Assembly (NCBI GenBank): GCA_016462375.1
Contig: JAEMTJ010000012.1
Coordinates: 1 to 31,653, forward strand
DNA length: 31,653 nt
Source: Rhodoluna sp.
Lineage (GTDB): Bacteria; Actinomycetota; Actinomycetes; Actinomycetales; Microbacteriaceae
Reading direction: 5' to 3'
The position numbers and the translations under genes were made by a program. A model generated the notes under the pieces. It saw only the letters and a list, made by a program, of their open reading frames with translations, did no database searches and was not told where the DNA came from. Positions 24,174-31,653 of this stretch are shown one piece after another (the first letter of the stretch is position 1; each line of letters begins with the position of its first letter).

Positions 24174-26008
24174 ACCTTGTAATCGCCGATGTTGTGGCAA
24201 GTTGATTTAGCACTATCTGCATAAATGTCATCAATTAGGTGTGCAAAATCCTCAACAACCGTTGAACGCTTGATTTTTAGTGATGGCGTTAGGTGGCCAC
24301 TTTTCTCAGTCAGATCGAATGGGAGCAGAGCAAACTTCCTGATTGATTCAGCAGTTGAGAAGTGAGCATTAACTTTTTCGATGGCTTTAGAGATCTCAGC
24401 TAGTACTACAGTGTGAGATCGAGCCTCGTCTAAAGTCAACTTGTCTTTTATGCCATTGTTTTCTAGCCAAAGTGGCAGCATCTCTTCATCGATTGAAACT
24501 AGGACAGAAACGAAAGGCTTTGCATCACCGATGACAACTGCTTGGCCAACCAAAGGGTTCGCACGCAGCGGGTCCTCTAGGAGTGTAGGGGCAACATTCT
24601 TTCCACCAGATGTGATAATTAGTTCCTTCTTACGACCGGTAATGGCTAGGAAACCATCATCGTCAAGTGCCCCTATGTCGCCGGTCTTGAACCAGTCACC
24701 TTCGAAGGTCGACTTGGTGGCATCTTTGTTATTCCAATAGCCCTTGAGAAGATTTGTTCCGCGTAGCCAGATTTCACCATCATCCGCGATACGAACACCA
24801 CAGCCAGGCAAAGGGAAACCAACTTTTCCGATCTTGAGATTATCTGGTCGCCCAATCGTCACTGGGGCAGTAGTTTCAGTAAGGCCATAGCCTTCCAAGA
24901 CAATCAACCCGATTGCTCTGTAGAAGTGACCTAGCCGAGCACCTAATGGCCCACCACCGCTAATGGCATACTTTACTCGACCACCCATAGCTGCTCTAAG
25001 TTTTTTGTAGACAAGTGCATCAAAAAGTTTGTGTTTGACGTTTAGTGAAAGGCTCGGACCTTTCTTGGTATCAAGTGCCATCGACCAAGCAATGGCAGTT
25101 TCGACAGCAGCGTGGAATATCTTTCCTTTGCCAGCTCCTTCAGCACGTTGTTCAGCAGAGTTGTAAACCTTCTCGAATACTCTTGGCACTGCCAAAAGGA
25201 AAGTTGGGTGGAAACTTTGCATGGCTGGAGCAACGCTCTTTGCATCTGGCTGGTGACCAACTTGAACACCACCTGCAACACATAGCACTGACACAAATCT
25301 TGCAAAGACGTGAGCCATTGGTAAAAACAGGAGAGTCGAACCACCTGGGCAAACAACCTGAGGAAGAACAGCTTGAGCATTACGTGAAAGATCTACGAAA
25401 CCCTGGTGAACTAATTCGCAACCCTTAGGTCGACCAGTTGTTCCAGAGGTGTAGATGATGGTGGCCAAATCTTGAAGACCGTTAGCAGTTCTTCTAGCTT
25501 CTAGTTCCTTGTCGGTAACTTTCTTACCCAATTTAACTAGTTCTTGAAGATCATTACTTTCAAGAACCCATTGCTTTGTAACTTTTGGTAAGTTGCTCTT
25601 CACGCTCTTGAATAGTTCCAGCAATGTTGCATCTTCAAATATCGCGGCTGTTGCACCTGAGTCAGAGAGAATCCATTCGATTTGACTTGGGGCAGAGGAT
25701 TCATAGATTGGAACGGAAACAGCACCTGCAAACCACAGAGCAAAATCACAGAGTGCCCACTCGTAGCGAGTGTGACTCATGATTCCTACTCGCTGACCAA
25801 CTTCGATTCCAGCGGCGATGAATCCTTTGGCTAGGTCGGTTACTTCTTTGAGGTAATCGCCGGCTGAGACATCTTCCCAAACACCAGGTTGTGTCTGTTT
25901 AGCCATCAAAGCTAAGTTTGGATCTTGCTTTACTCGCTCGATCAAAAGGTCGGTAATGTTATCGCCCGGTCTGGAGGTAACAATTAGCGGAACTTCGTTG
26001 GTCTTCAT
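24170..26008 (-). CDS. Long-chain fatty acid--CoA ligase (FadD15-like)
   Basis: This AMP-forming ligase activates fatty acids to acyl-CoA. The 612-residue product has the AMP-binding signature IIYTSGTTGRPKG, then GYGLTETTAPVT, the TGD motif in WFKTGDIGALDDDG, and GRKKELIITSGGKNV with the C-terminal lid. Length and motifs match the bacterial long-chain class (FadD15/AAE type). ATG 26008 has AGGAG about eight bases upstream on the minus strand, and a TATAGGCT stretch farther upstream could serve as its -10. The glucokinase gene diverges from it. A partly similar neighbourhood (ligase, ROK kinase, acyltransferase, DAHP synthase, Ser/Thr kinase) occurs in streptomycetes. Confidence 0.94.
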   Translation of the reverse strand: MKTNEVPLIVTSRPGDNITDLLIERVKQDPNLALMAKQTQPGVWEDVSAGDYLKEVTDLAKGFIAAGIEVGQRVGIMSHTRYEWALCDFALWFAGAVSVPIYESSAPSQIEWILSDSGATAAIFEDATLLELFKSVKSNLPKVTKQWVLESNDLQELVKLGKKVTDKELEARRTANGLQDLATIIYTSGTTGRPKGCELVHQGFVDLSRNAQAVLPQVVCPGGSTLLFLPMAHVFARFVSVLCVAGGVQVGHQPDAKSVAPAMQSFHPTFLLAVPRVFEKVYNSAEQRAEGAGKGKIFHAAVETAIAWSMALDTKKGPSLSLNVKHKLFDALVYKKLRAAMGGRVKYAISGGGPLGARLGHFYRAIGLIVLEGYGLTETTAPVTIGRPDNLKIGKVGFPLPGCGVRIADDGEIWLRGTNLLKGYWNNKDATKSTFEGDWFKTGDIGALDDDGFLAITGRKKELIITSGGKNVAPTLLEDPLRANPLVGQAVVIGDAKPFVSVLVSIDEEMLPLWLENNGIKDKLTLDEARSHTVVLAEISKAIEKVNAHFSTAESIRKFALLPFDLTEKSGHLTPSLKIKRSTVVEDFAHLIDDIYADSAKSTCHNIGDYKV

Positions 26009-26060
26009 GTCTGACTCCTACTGGTTAGCCTATAAATGAAACTTTTCACTACTCTACCTG

Positions 26061-26091
26061 CGGTTAGGCTAAATTCTTGACGGCTAGGCTA
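26061..26091. repeat. Two-copy direct repeat in the fadD/glk divergent region
   Basis: CGGTTAGGCTA (26061-26071) and CGGCTAGGCTA (26081-26091) match at 10 of 11 positions and start 20 bases apart, about two turns of B-DNA. They lie centrally between the two divergent genes. A related TAGGCTA, in opposite orientation, overlaps the probable fadD -10 near 26027-26033. This could be a regulator binding site; TAGGCT also resembles an actinobacterial -10, so it may reflect promoter sequence only. Confidence 0.4.
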
Positions 26092-26107
26092 TTGCGCCCC
26101 TTGCCGA

Positions 26108-26113
26108 TATACT
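26108..26113 (+). promoter_or_regulatory. Candidate -10 element of the glucokinase gene
   Basis: TATACT at 26108-26113 is a good -10 (5 of 6 consensus positions) 30 bases before the ATG at 26144, with GAAGGA as a ribosome binding site. No good -35 lies 16-18 bases upstream; TTGACG at 26077-26082 is 25 bases away, which is too far. Confidence 0.4.
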
Positions 26114-26143
26114 GACCAAGTTGTTAAAAAGTGAAGGAAATCG

Positions 26144-27094
26144 ATGAATACCGTTGGAATTGACATCGGGGGAACCAAGATTGCTGGTGCCTTGGTATCT
26201 GACTCAGGGGAGATCCTTCGTGAGCTAAAGGTGCCGACACCCGCAGATGACCCAAAGGCGCTTCAAGCAGCTGTTGTAGCAATGGTCAATGAACTCAGAC
26301 GCGGTGAAGAAGTTCTCGCTGTGGGGGTAGCGGCAGCTGGCTTTATCGATGCGAATCAGGCTGTTGTGGTCTATTCACCTAACCTGAGTTGGCGAAATGA
26401 GCCCTTGAAGGCAAATCTTGAAGCCGACCTTGGCCTTCCAGTTTTCATTGAAAATGACGCCAATGCCGCTGGTTGGGCTGAATACCGCTTTGGTGCAGGT
26501 CAAGGTAGCAATCACATGGTGATGCTGACTATTGGTACTGGCGTCGGTGGGGCAATCATTGCTAACGGCGATTTGTTTAGAGGCGGGTTTGGGATTGGGG
26601 CAGAACTTGGTCACAGTAATTTTGTGCCCAACGGGAAGCTCTGTGGTTGCGGGCAGCACGGCTGTTTGGAACAGTATGGTTCTGGAACCGCACTTTTGAA
26701 TTCAGCTAAAGAATTAGCCTCAAAGGACACTCCAGAGGGAGCGCGACTTAGAGAACTTGCATTCGCCAGCGCGGAATTGACTGGAGTTGAGGTCTATCAG
26801 GCAATTCAAGAAGGCGATTCAGGTGCGTTAAGGCTTCTTACAGAATTAGGTCAAAACTTAGGTCTAGCCGTAGCATCGTTTGCTGCTGTTCTGGATCCAG
26901 AGTTGGTTGTCATTGGCGGGGGTGTTAGCGAGGCAGGTGAATTATTGCTTGACCCAATCCGTAAAGCTTTTCTGGAGCACCTTCCAGCCCGAGGTTTTAG
27001 ACCAGAACTCAAGGTAGTTGCAGCCCAACTAAGTAATGATGCAGGGGTAGTTGGGGTAGCTGATCTGGCTAGATTACATTCACTCGCGCGATAA
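26144..27094 (+). CDS. glk: ROK-family glucokinase
   Basis: This enzyme phosphorylates glucose with ATP to glucose-6-phosphate. The 316-residue product is a typical ROK kinase: the phosphate-binding segment GIDIGGTKIAGALV at the N-terminus, catalytic D105 in ENDANAAGWAE, IGTGVGGAI, and the zinc-binding motif with H157 (ELGHSNF) and C167, C169 and C174 (LCGCGQHGCLEQYGSG). There is no N-terminal helix-turn-helix, so it is the enzyme and not a ROK repressor. In actinobacteria this family includes the main glucokinase. GAAGGA precedes the ATG. The acyltransferase gene follows after 42 bases. Confidence 0.92.
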   Translation: MNTVGIDIGGTKIAGALVSDSGEILRELKVPTPADDPKALQAAVVAMVNELRRGEEVLAVGVAAAGFIDANQAVVVYSPNLSWRNEPLKANLEADLGLPVFIENDANAAGWAEYRFGAGQGSNHMVMLTIGTGVGGAIIANGDLFRGGFGIGAELGHSNFVPNGKLCGCGQHGCLEQYGSGTALLNSAKELASKDTPEGARLRELAFASAELTGVEVYQAIQEGDSGALRLLTELGQNLGLAVASFAAVLDPELVVIGGGVSEAGELLLDPIRKAFLEHLPARGFRPELKVVAAQLSNDAGVVGVADLARLHSLAR

Positions 27095-27136
27095 ACTTAT
27101 CTTTCAAGCTAGTTCGGGAAGAGATGGAGGTCCAGC

Positions 27137-27811
27137 ATGTGGTATTTTTTGCTGAAAAACTTCATCTTGGGCCCAATTCTTAAGGTTTTATTTAGACCCT
27201 GGGTTAGAGGCGCAGACAAAATCCCAGCCGATGGAGCAGCAATCTTGGCATCCAATCACCTGTCCTTCTCCGATTCAATCTTTTTGCCACTGATGCTTCG
27301 TCGCCCAGTGGTGTTTCTTGCCAAGAGCGAATACTTCACCGGCAAGGGAATCAAGGGCACCTTATCCAGATGGTTCTTCAAAGGAACGGGGCAACTTCCT
27401 ATCGATAGAAGTGGCGGTAAGGCCTCTGAAGCAGCTCTCAACACCGGCTTAGGTGTTTTAGCGCAAAGTCAACTACTTGGTATTTACCCTGAGGGAACAA
27501 GATCTCCGGATGGCAGATTGTTTAGGGGTAGAACTGGTATCGCGCGTATGGTGCTTGAGGCTAAAGTTCCAGTTTTTCCAGTTGCCATGATTGACACTGA
27601 GAAAGTGCAACCGATCGGTAGAAAGTTACCTCGTATTCGCCGCATCGGTGTTGTCGTGGGAGAGCCGTTAGATTTCTCCCGCTTTGCAGGAATGGAAGGC
27701 GATCGACTAGTGCTTAGAGCAGTAACTGATGAGATAATTTATGAGCTGATGAAGCTCAGCGGGCAGGAATACATCGACGTATACGCCTCAACACTAAAAG
27801 ACCGTCGTTAA
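27137..27811 (+). CDS. plsC: 1-acyl-sn-glycerol-3-phosphate acyltransferase (PlsC family)
   Basis: This membrane-associated enzyme probably adds the second acyl chain in phosphatidic acid synthesis. The 224-residue product starts with a hydrophobic segment, then has the catalytic HX4D motif in NHLSFSDSI and the substrate-binding block YPEGTRSPDGRLFRGRTGIA. It resembles the M. tuberculosis Rv2182c group. ATG 27137 has GGAGG at 27126-27130, six bases upstream. It lies between glucokinase and DAHP synthase in the same direction. The upstream acyl-CoA ligase works in the same fatty-acid area but is read the other way. Substrate specificity is inferred from the family. Confidence 0.9.
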   Translation: MWYFLLKNFILGPILKVLFRPWVRGADKIPADGAAILASNHLSFSDSIFLPLMLRRPVVFLAKSEYFTGKGIKGTLSRWFFKGTGQLPIDRSGGKASEAALNTGLGVLAQSQLLGIYPEGTRSPDGRLFRGRTGIARMVLEAKVPVFPVAMIDTEKVQPIGRKLPRIRRIGVVVGEPLDFSRFAGMEGDRLVLRAVTDEIIYELMKLSGQEYIDVYASTLKDRR

Positions 27812-27839
27812 GTATCTAACCCGAGACAGGAACTAAAAA

Positions 27840-29207
27840 TTGGCTTCATTTGAACCAGTAGTAGCAGCGAACCCAGGCGTGATTGAAGGTCTGGATAACT
27901 ACCGCAATCTCGAAGCGGCTCAACAACCAACCTGGCCAGATGAAGCTGCGGTTGCAGAAGTTCGGGCAATCCTTGCGAAGTACCCGCCATTGGTTTTTGC
28001 TGGTGAAGTTGACATTTTGAGAGACCGTCTCGCTCAAGCAGCTCAGGGTAAAGCTTTCTTACTTCAGGGCGGTGACTGCGCTGAAACTTTTGTTGACGCG
28101 ACAGCTGATCGGATTCGTAACCGAGTAAAGACTTTGCTGCAGATGGCAGTTGTATTAACCTACGGAGCTTCTATGCCTGTAGTGAAGATGGGCAGAATGG
28201 CTGGACAGTTTGCCAAGCCAAGATCATCCGACACTGAGACTAGAGAAGAACTCACTCTTCCTGCCTACCGAGGAGATGCAGTCAACGGCTACGATTTCAC
28301 CTTGGCTTCAAGAACTCCTGATCCAACTCGATTGCTTCAGGCATACAACACTTCGGCGTCAACTCTGAACCTAATCAGAGCTTTCACCATGGGTGGATTT
28401 GCAGATCTTCGTTCAGTGCATGAGTGGAACAAGGGATTTATTGATAACCCAGCGAACTCCAAATACGAAACAATGGCAAAAGATATTGATAGAGCCATTA
28501 AGTTCATGGCAGCCTGTGGTGCAAACTTTAGTGAACTAAGAACTACCGAGTTTTATACCAGCCACGAAGGTTTGCTATTTGATTACGAGCGACCGATGAC
28601 AAGAATTGACTCGAGAACTGGAACTCCATACGACACCAGCGCTCACTTTATTTGGGTTGGTGAGCGCACTCGCCAACTAGATGGCGCACACGTTGATTTC
28701 CTTTCGCGTGTTCGTAACCCACTAGGTGTAAAGCTTGGACCAAACACATCGGTGGACGATGTGATGGCATTAATCGAAAAGCTAGACCCTAACCACGAAC
28801 CTGGACGTCTAACCTTCATCACCAGAATGGGTGCAGAAAAGATTCGTGAAGCGCTTCCAAAATTAGTGTCTGCAGTTCGAGATGCCGGATTCCAACCACT
28901 GTGGATTACTGATCCGATGCACGGTAATGGAATTACCACTGCCAACGGGTACAAGTCCCGTCGATTTGATGATGTCATGAATGAGGTGCGAGGCTTCTTT
29001 GAGGTGCATCGCGATTTAGGTACCTTCCCCGGTGGAGTTCACGTTGAGCTCACCGGCGATGATGTCGCTGAATGTCTAGGTGGTAGTGAGCACATCGATG
29101 AAATCACTTTGGAATCTAGATACGAATCGCTCTGTGATCCAAGATTGAATCACTCACAGTCACTGGAACTTGCTTTTCTAGTTGCAGAAGAGCTTGCTGC
29201 TCGCTAG
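27840..29207 (+). CDS. aroG: 3-deoxy-7-phosphoheptulonate synthase, class II
   Basis: DAHP synthase condenses phosphoenolpyruvate and erythrose-4-phosphate, the first step of the shikimate pathway. The 455-residue product is the plant-like class II type usual in actinobacteria. It has the metal-ligand C80 in LLQGGDCAETF, the ERTRQLDGAHVDFL stretch, RNPLGVKLGPNTS, ITDPMHGNG, and the C-terminal VHVELTGDDVAECLGG. The start is a TTG at 27840, eight bases after CAGGA; no ATG or GTG fits the family N-terminus better. It supplies the chorismate used by aroH and tyrA at 11746-13187. Its stop shares a CTAG with the stop of the convergent kinase gene. Confidence 0.96.
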   Translation: MASFEPVVAANPGVIEGLDNYRNLEAAQQPTWPDEAAVAEVRAILAKYPPLVFAGEVDILRDRLAQAAQGKAFLLQGGDCAETFVDATADRIRNRVKTLLQMAVVLTYGASMPVVKMGRMAGQFAKPRSSDTETREELTLPAYRGDAVNGYDFTLASRTPDPTRLLQAYNTSASTLNLIRAFTMGGFADLRSVHEWNKGFIDNPANSKYETMAKDIDRAIKFMAACGANFSELRTTEFYTSHEGLLFDYERPMTRIDSRTGTPYDTSAHFIWVGERTRQLDGAHVDFLSRVRNPLGVKLGPNTSVDDVMALIEKLDPNHEPGRLTFITRMGAEKIREALPKLVSAVRDAGFQPLWITDPMHGNGITTANGYKSRRFDDVMNEVRGFFEVHRDLGTFPGGVHVELTGDDVAECLGGSEHIDEITLESRYESLCDPRLNHSQSLELAFLVAEELAAR

Positions 29208-31036
29208 CGAGACCTAATAGTAATTGTTGAGCCAACCTTGATAGTCGCTCCAACATTCTCGCTAGCACCAGTAACTTTTTTGATTCCGTAATCCTGAGTT
29301 AACCACTTGGTATCGATAACAACTTTCAAGCCAAGAGATTCAAGTAGAGACTTAGCCGCCAAAATGGTTTCACCCTTTACTTTCGGCATCAAAACTGTGT
29401 TTGGTCCTTTACTGACTATAAGTGTTATGGTCGATCCTTTTCCAACCTGACCCTCATCTGGAACAACTTCGATGACCTCACCCTTAGCCACAGTGTCACT
29501 AAATCGATAAGCACTTTTGCGAACTGTGAGCCCCGCAACCTCAAGTGCTGCTCTGGCAACCACTTCTCGCAAACCGGCAACAACAGGAATAGCGCCTAAC
29601 GAGATTTTTATATTCACGTTCGAGCCGGCTGCAAGTTTTGTCTTGTCATCGCCTGAATGACTGTAAACAGAGCCGAGCGAGTAATCAGAATTGAACCATT
29701 CGCTTACTGTGCCAACCGACAGATGCGCACCGACAAGCTTGGCAGTTGCAGTTACAAGGTCTAATCCATGCAAATTTGGCACAACAATCATTTCTTTGCC
29801 CTTGGACACCAGCAAAGTAATTCCAGAACCTTTGGTAACTGGAAGGCCAGCAGGAGGTTCAGTTCCAACAACCTGACCTTCAGCAAAAGTTGAACTAAAG
29901 ACTTTTCGGATAGTTATTTCTGTCGTCAGCTGCTGCAATAGGTTGGTGGCTTCACCAGTTGTTTTATCGCTCACATTAGGAACAGCAACCAAAGCACCGG
30001 GACCTGAGCCAAACCACCAACCCCCGAAAGATCCAAGAGAGAAAACCAACAGGCTGGCAATAAGCCATTTGCTAACTACGTTTCCTTTGCTGAAATTCTC
30101 GAACGGGTTAGCTTCAGTTATCTCAACATCAGAGATTACTTCGGTGAAACTAATGTCCTGAAACGGGTCATTCAAAATCAGTGTTTCATCCAAGTTTTGC
30201 TCTGATACAGCGAAGGAGTTTTTACCTATGTTTTCTAATTCAGCTAGCGCATGAATTGCGTTCTGCGGTCTGTTCTCAGGATTAGGTTCGGTGCAATAGA
30301 GCATCAACTCATTGAGTTCACTCGACGCGTTCGAGTTCAGTTCCAGCGCTGACCCAACTCTCGAGTTTGTATGTAGCATCGCAATTTGAATCGCATCATT
30401 CCCTAAATAAGGCTGCTTACCGGTAAGCATTTCGTAAAGCATGATGCCGTAGGAATAAATGTCACTCTGGGTTTGTGTTTTACCGCGCTTGATTACCTCT
30501 GGCGCTAAATAGGCAACGGTTCCAACTAATGATCCGGTATCGGTATCTGCACTTAGTTCTCTTGCTAAACCGAAGTCAGTAACTTTGATTCGACCATCAT
30601 CAGATAGCAAAACATTCTCCGGCTTTAGGTCTCGATGAACAATGCCGTTGGAATGAGCTTGTGTGAGCGCGGAAAGGATTGCTTTGCTGACCTGCAGTAT
30701 CTGTCCAGTTGTTAGTGCGCCACTATCTCGAAGAGCGTCACGCAAGGTGATGCCTTCAACAAATTCAAGGACGATATAGGCGTTTCCCGAATCATCACCC
30801 TGGTCATAAATGTTCACTAGGTTTGCATGATTTACCTTGGCCAACATTCTTGCTTCGCGGAAGAACTTGTCTCTGAATACTGGATCTGCGGCTAGATGGG
30901 GGTGAATAACCTTAACCGCTACCTGCCGGTCAAGTCTTTGGTCTTTGGCTTGGTAGACGGTAGACATGCCACCGCGAGCAATAATTTCTTGGACCAGATA
31001 CCTCGATGACAGGGTTTTACCCAGCAGAGTGCTCAT
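29204..31036 (-). CDS. pknL: Transmembrane Ser/Thr protein kinase with four PASTA repeats (PknL-like)
   Basis: This is a membrane sensor kinase of 610 residues. The cytoplasmic kinase domain (about 13-270) is complete: glycine loop IARGGMSTVY, K42, E61, HRDLKPEN at 134-141, DFG at 154-156 and APE at 178-180. The activation loop carries a T165/T167 pair in DTDTGS that suits autophosphorylation. A single membrane helix lies near 324-345. The outer part has four PASTA-like repeats (about 349-413, 414-481, 482-544 and 545-610), which in related kinases bind peptidoglycan fragments; the second is the most divergent. Location beside the Rv2175c-like gene and aroG identifies it as PknL-like and not PknA/PknB. 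Confidence 0.93.
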   Translation of the reverse strand: MSTLLGKTLSSRYLVQEIIARGGMSTVYQAKDQRLDRQVAVKVIHPHLAADPVFRDKFFREARMLAKVNHANLVNIYDQGDDSGNAYIVLEFVEGITLRDALRDSGALTTGQILQVSKAILSALTQAHSNGIVHRDLKPENVLLSDDGRIKVTDFGLARELSADTDTGSLVGTVAYLAPEVIKRGKTQTQSDIYSYGIMLYEMLTGKQPYLGNDAIQIAMLHTNSRVGSALELNSNASSELNELMLYCTEPNPENRPQNAIHALAELENIGKNSFAVSEQNLDETLILNDPFQDISFTEVISDVEITEANPFENFSKGNVVSKWLIASLLVFSLGSFGGWWFGSGPGALVAVPNVSDKTTGEATNLLQQLTTEITIRKVFSSTFAEGQVVGTEPPAGLPVTKGSGITLLVSKGKEMIVVPNLHGLDLVTATAKLVGAHLSVGTVSEWFNSDYSLGSVYSHSGDDKTKLAAGSNVNIKISLGAIPVVAGLREVVARAALEVAGLTVRKSAYRFSDTVAKGEVIEVVPDEGQVGKGSTITLIVSKGPNTVLMPKVKGETILAAKSLLESLGLKVVIDTKWLTQDYGIKKVTGASENVGATIKVGSTITIRSR

Positions 31037-31128
31037 GCGCTAATCCAGCTCTGGGCACAGCTAAGGCCAAAGAGAGATGTTGGATTGCTAAGAGAAGTCA
31101 TTTTTCCATAACTGGTAGGGCATAAATA

Positions 31129-31139
31129 TCGTGCCACGA
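31129..31139. promoter_or_regulatory. Short perfect inverted repeat in the pknL/Rv2175c-like divergent region
   Basis: TCGTG-C-CACGA is a perfect 5-bp palindrome around one base, roughly mid-way in the 150-base divergent gap (31037-31186). It could be an operator, perhaps for the DNA-binding protein encoded next to it. The arms are short, so chance is possible. Otherwise I see only AT-rich stretches in this gap and no certain -35/-10 pairs. Confidence 0.3.
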
Positions 31140-31186
31140 CCTAATTGTAGATAGCGGGAAGCCTTCAGGTGTGGCAATCTTGAGAT

Positions 31187-31534
31187 GTGAGTGAACCTTT
31201 AGATAATGTTGCCGATTGGATTTCTATACCTGAGGCAGGTGAACGCCTTGGCATAGTCCCAGGCAAAGTCCGCAGATTGATTGAAGAGCACAGCCTAATA
31301 GCCGTGAAACGCGATGGTGTCTTTCTGGTCCCAGCTGAGCTAATTGCCAATGGCGAAGCGTTGCCCTCGCTAAAGGGAACTATTTTGGTTCTTTTAGATT
31401 CAGGTTTTTCTCTGATGGGTGCAATCAACTGGCTCTATACCGAAAATGATGTTCTTCGAGGCACACCGATGTCGGCCTTAGTTTCAGGTAGGAAGACCGA
31501 GGTTAGACGTATCGCGCAATCACTAGCGCTCTAA
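31187..31534 (+). CDS. Rv2175c-like DNA-binding protein
   Basis: This 115-residue protein has an N-terminal helix-turn-helix (about 10-45: WISIPEAGERLGIVPGKVRRLIEEHSLIAV, with the middle helices as the DNA reader). A C-terminal helical region follows (LKGTILVLLDSGFSLMGAINWLY). In M. tuberculosis, Rv2175c next to pknL is a DNA-binding substrate of PknL, phosphorylated in a flexible N-terminal tail (Thr9). Here that tail is absent: an in-frame TGA at 31181-31183 lies one codon before the GTG start, so the protein cannot extend upstream. No clear ribosome binding site precedes the GTG. Its stop overlaps that of the convergent gene by four bases (CTAA). Confidence 0.85.
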   Translation: MSEPLDNVADWISIPEAGERLGIVPGKVRRLIEEHSLIAVKRDGVFLVPAELIANGEALPSLKGTILVLLDSGFSLMGAINWLYTENDVLRGTPMSALVSGRKTEVRRIAQSLAL

Positions 31535-31653
31535 CTGTCTCGGTTTATTACTTTCAGTGCTAAAGAGCGAAGTACTTCTTTAGCTTCAGTATCTAGGAAT
31601 GCCTCATCTAAAGCTTCAAGACTTCGGTCAGCAAGCTCATTAATCATTCGCTC
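31531..31653 (-). CDS. C-terminal end of a probable polyprenyl diphosphate synthase (partial)
   Basis: An open frame enters from the right edge on the minus strand, giving 40 residues (starting ERMINELADRSLEALDEAFL and ending LKVINRDS) before a TAG at 31533-31531. The helical pattern and the ending LRSLALKVINRD resemble the C-terminus of trans-isoprenyl diphosphate synthases, which close with a similar ALA.YVVNRD-like segment. In several actinobacteria such a gene (idsA-like) lies next to the Rv2175c homologue. The catalytic DDxxD motifs would lie outside the window, so the call rests on a short tail plus gene order. The gene converges on the Rv2175c-like gene. Confidence 0.6.
   Translation of the reverse strand, partial: ERMINELADRSLEALDEAFLDTEAKEVLRSLALKVINRDS

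Noticed and set aside
25045..25428. Plus-strand 127-codon frame inside the acyl-CoA ligase gene
   Set aside because: It lies opposite a well-conserved enzyme region and its composition is typical of an antisense shadow.

Overview
This window is a gene-dense piece of an actinobacterial chromosome. Gene order, a modest GC content (well below that of most actinobacteria) and very short intergenic gaps suggest a streamlined member of the Microbacteriaceae, of the kind found in freshwater plankton (Luna-type lineages such as Rhodoluna or Aquiluna). That placement is inferred from gene content and remembered gene order; no search was run. I see no CRISPR array, prophage, insertion sequence or transposase.

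Layout. (1) Positions 1-130 hold the 3' part of a 5S rRNA and its terminator, the end of an rRNA operon. (2) Positions 167-15349 are an almost unbroken plus-strand run in the order known from mycobacteria and streptomycetes: a TPR-like RG-rich protein, a HAD phosphatase, a 48-residue protein, tlyA, nadK, recN, pyrG, xerD, a ParA ATPase, scpA, scpB, an rluB-type pseudouridine synthase, aroH, tyrA, cmk and der. Many of these genes overlap or abut. (3) Positions 15361-15420 hold what looks like a decayed proline tRNA gene. (4) Positions 15439-17908 form a CDP-alcohol phosphatidyltransferase / GarA / FtsR-like MerR / second MerR cluster, a shortened version of the mycobacterial Rv1822-Rv1830 block. 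(5) Positions 17911-24173 centre on pyruvate carboxylase, flanked by two further ParA-like ATPases and followed by peptide deformylase. (6) Positions 24170-31653 hold a long-chain acyl-CoA ligase, an ROK glucokinase, a 1-acylglycerol-phosphate acyltransferase, class II DAHP synthase, a PASTA Ser/Thr kinase (PknL-like), an Rv2175c-like DNA-binding protein, and the C-terminal end of a probable polyprenyl diphosphate synthase.

How the genes connect. Several modules bear on chromosome handling and division (xerD, parA, scpAB, FtsR-like regulator, der, recN). Others supply aromatic amino acids (DAHP synthase, chorismate mutase, prephenate dehydrogenase) and central carbon flow (pyruvate carboxylase, glucokinase, GarA). 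GarA and the Rv2175c-like protein are known Ser/Thr-kinase substrates in relatives. In both, the phospho-acceptor region differs here from the mycobacterial version.

The most interesting observations are the tRNA-Pro remnant, the interlocking stop codons at all four convergent gene ends, the altered phospho-sites of GarA and the Rv2175c-like protein, and three ParA-family ATPases in 15 kb. I found no convincing new defence or mobile system.
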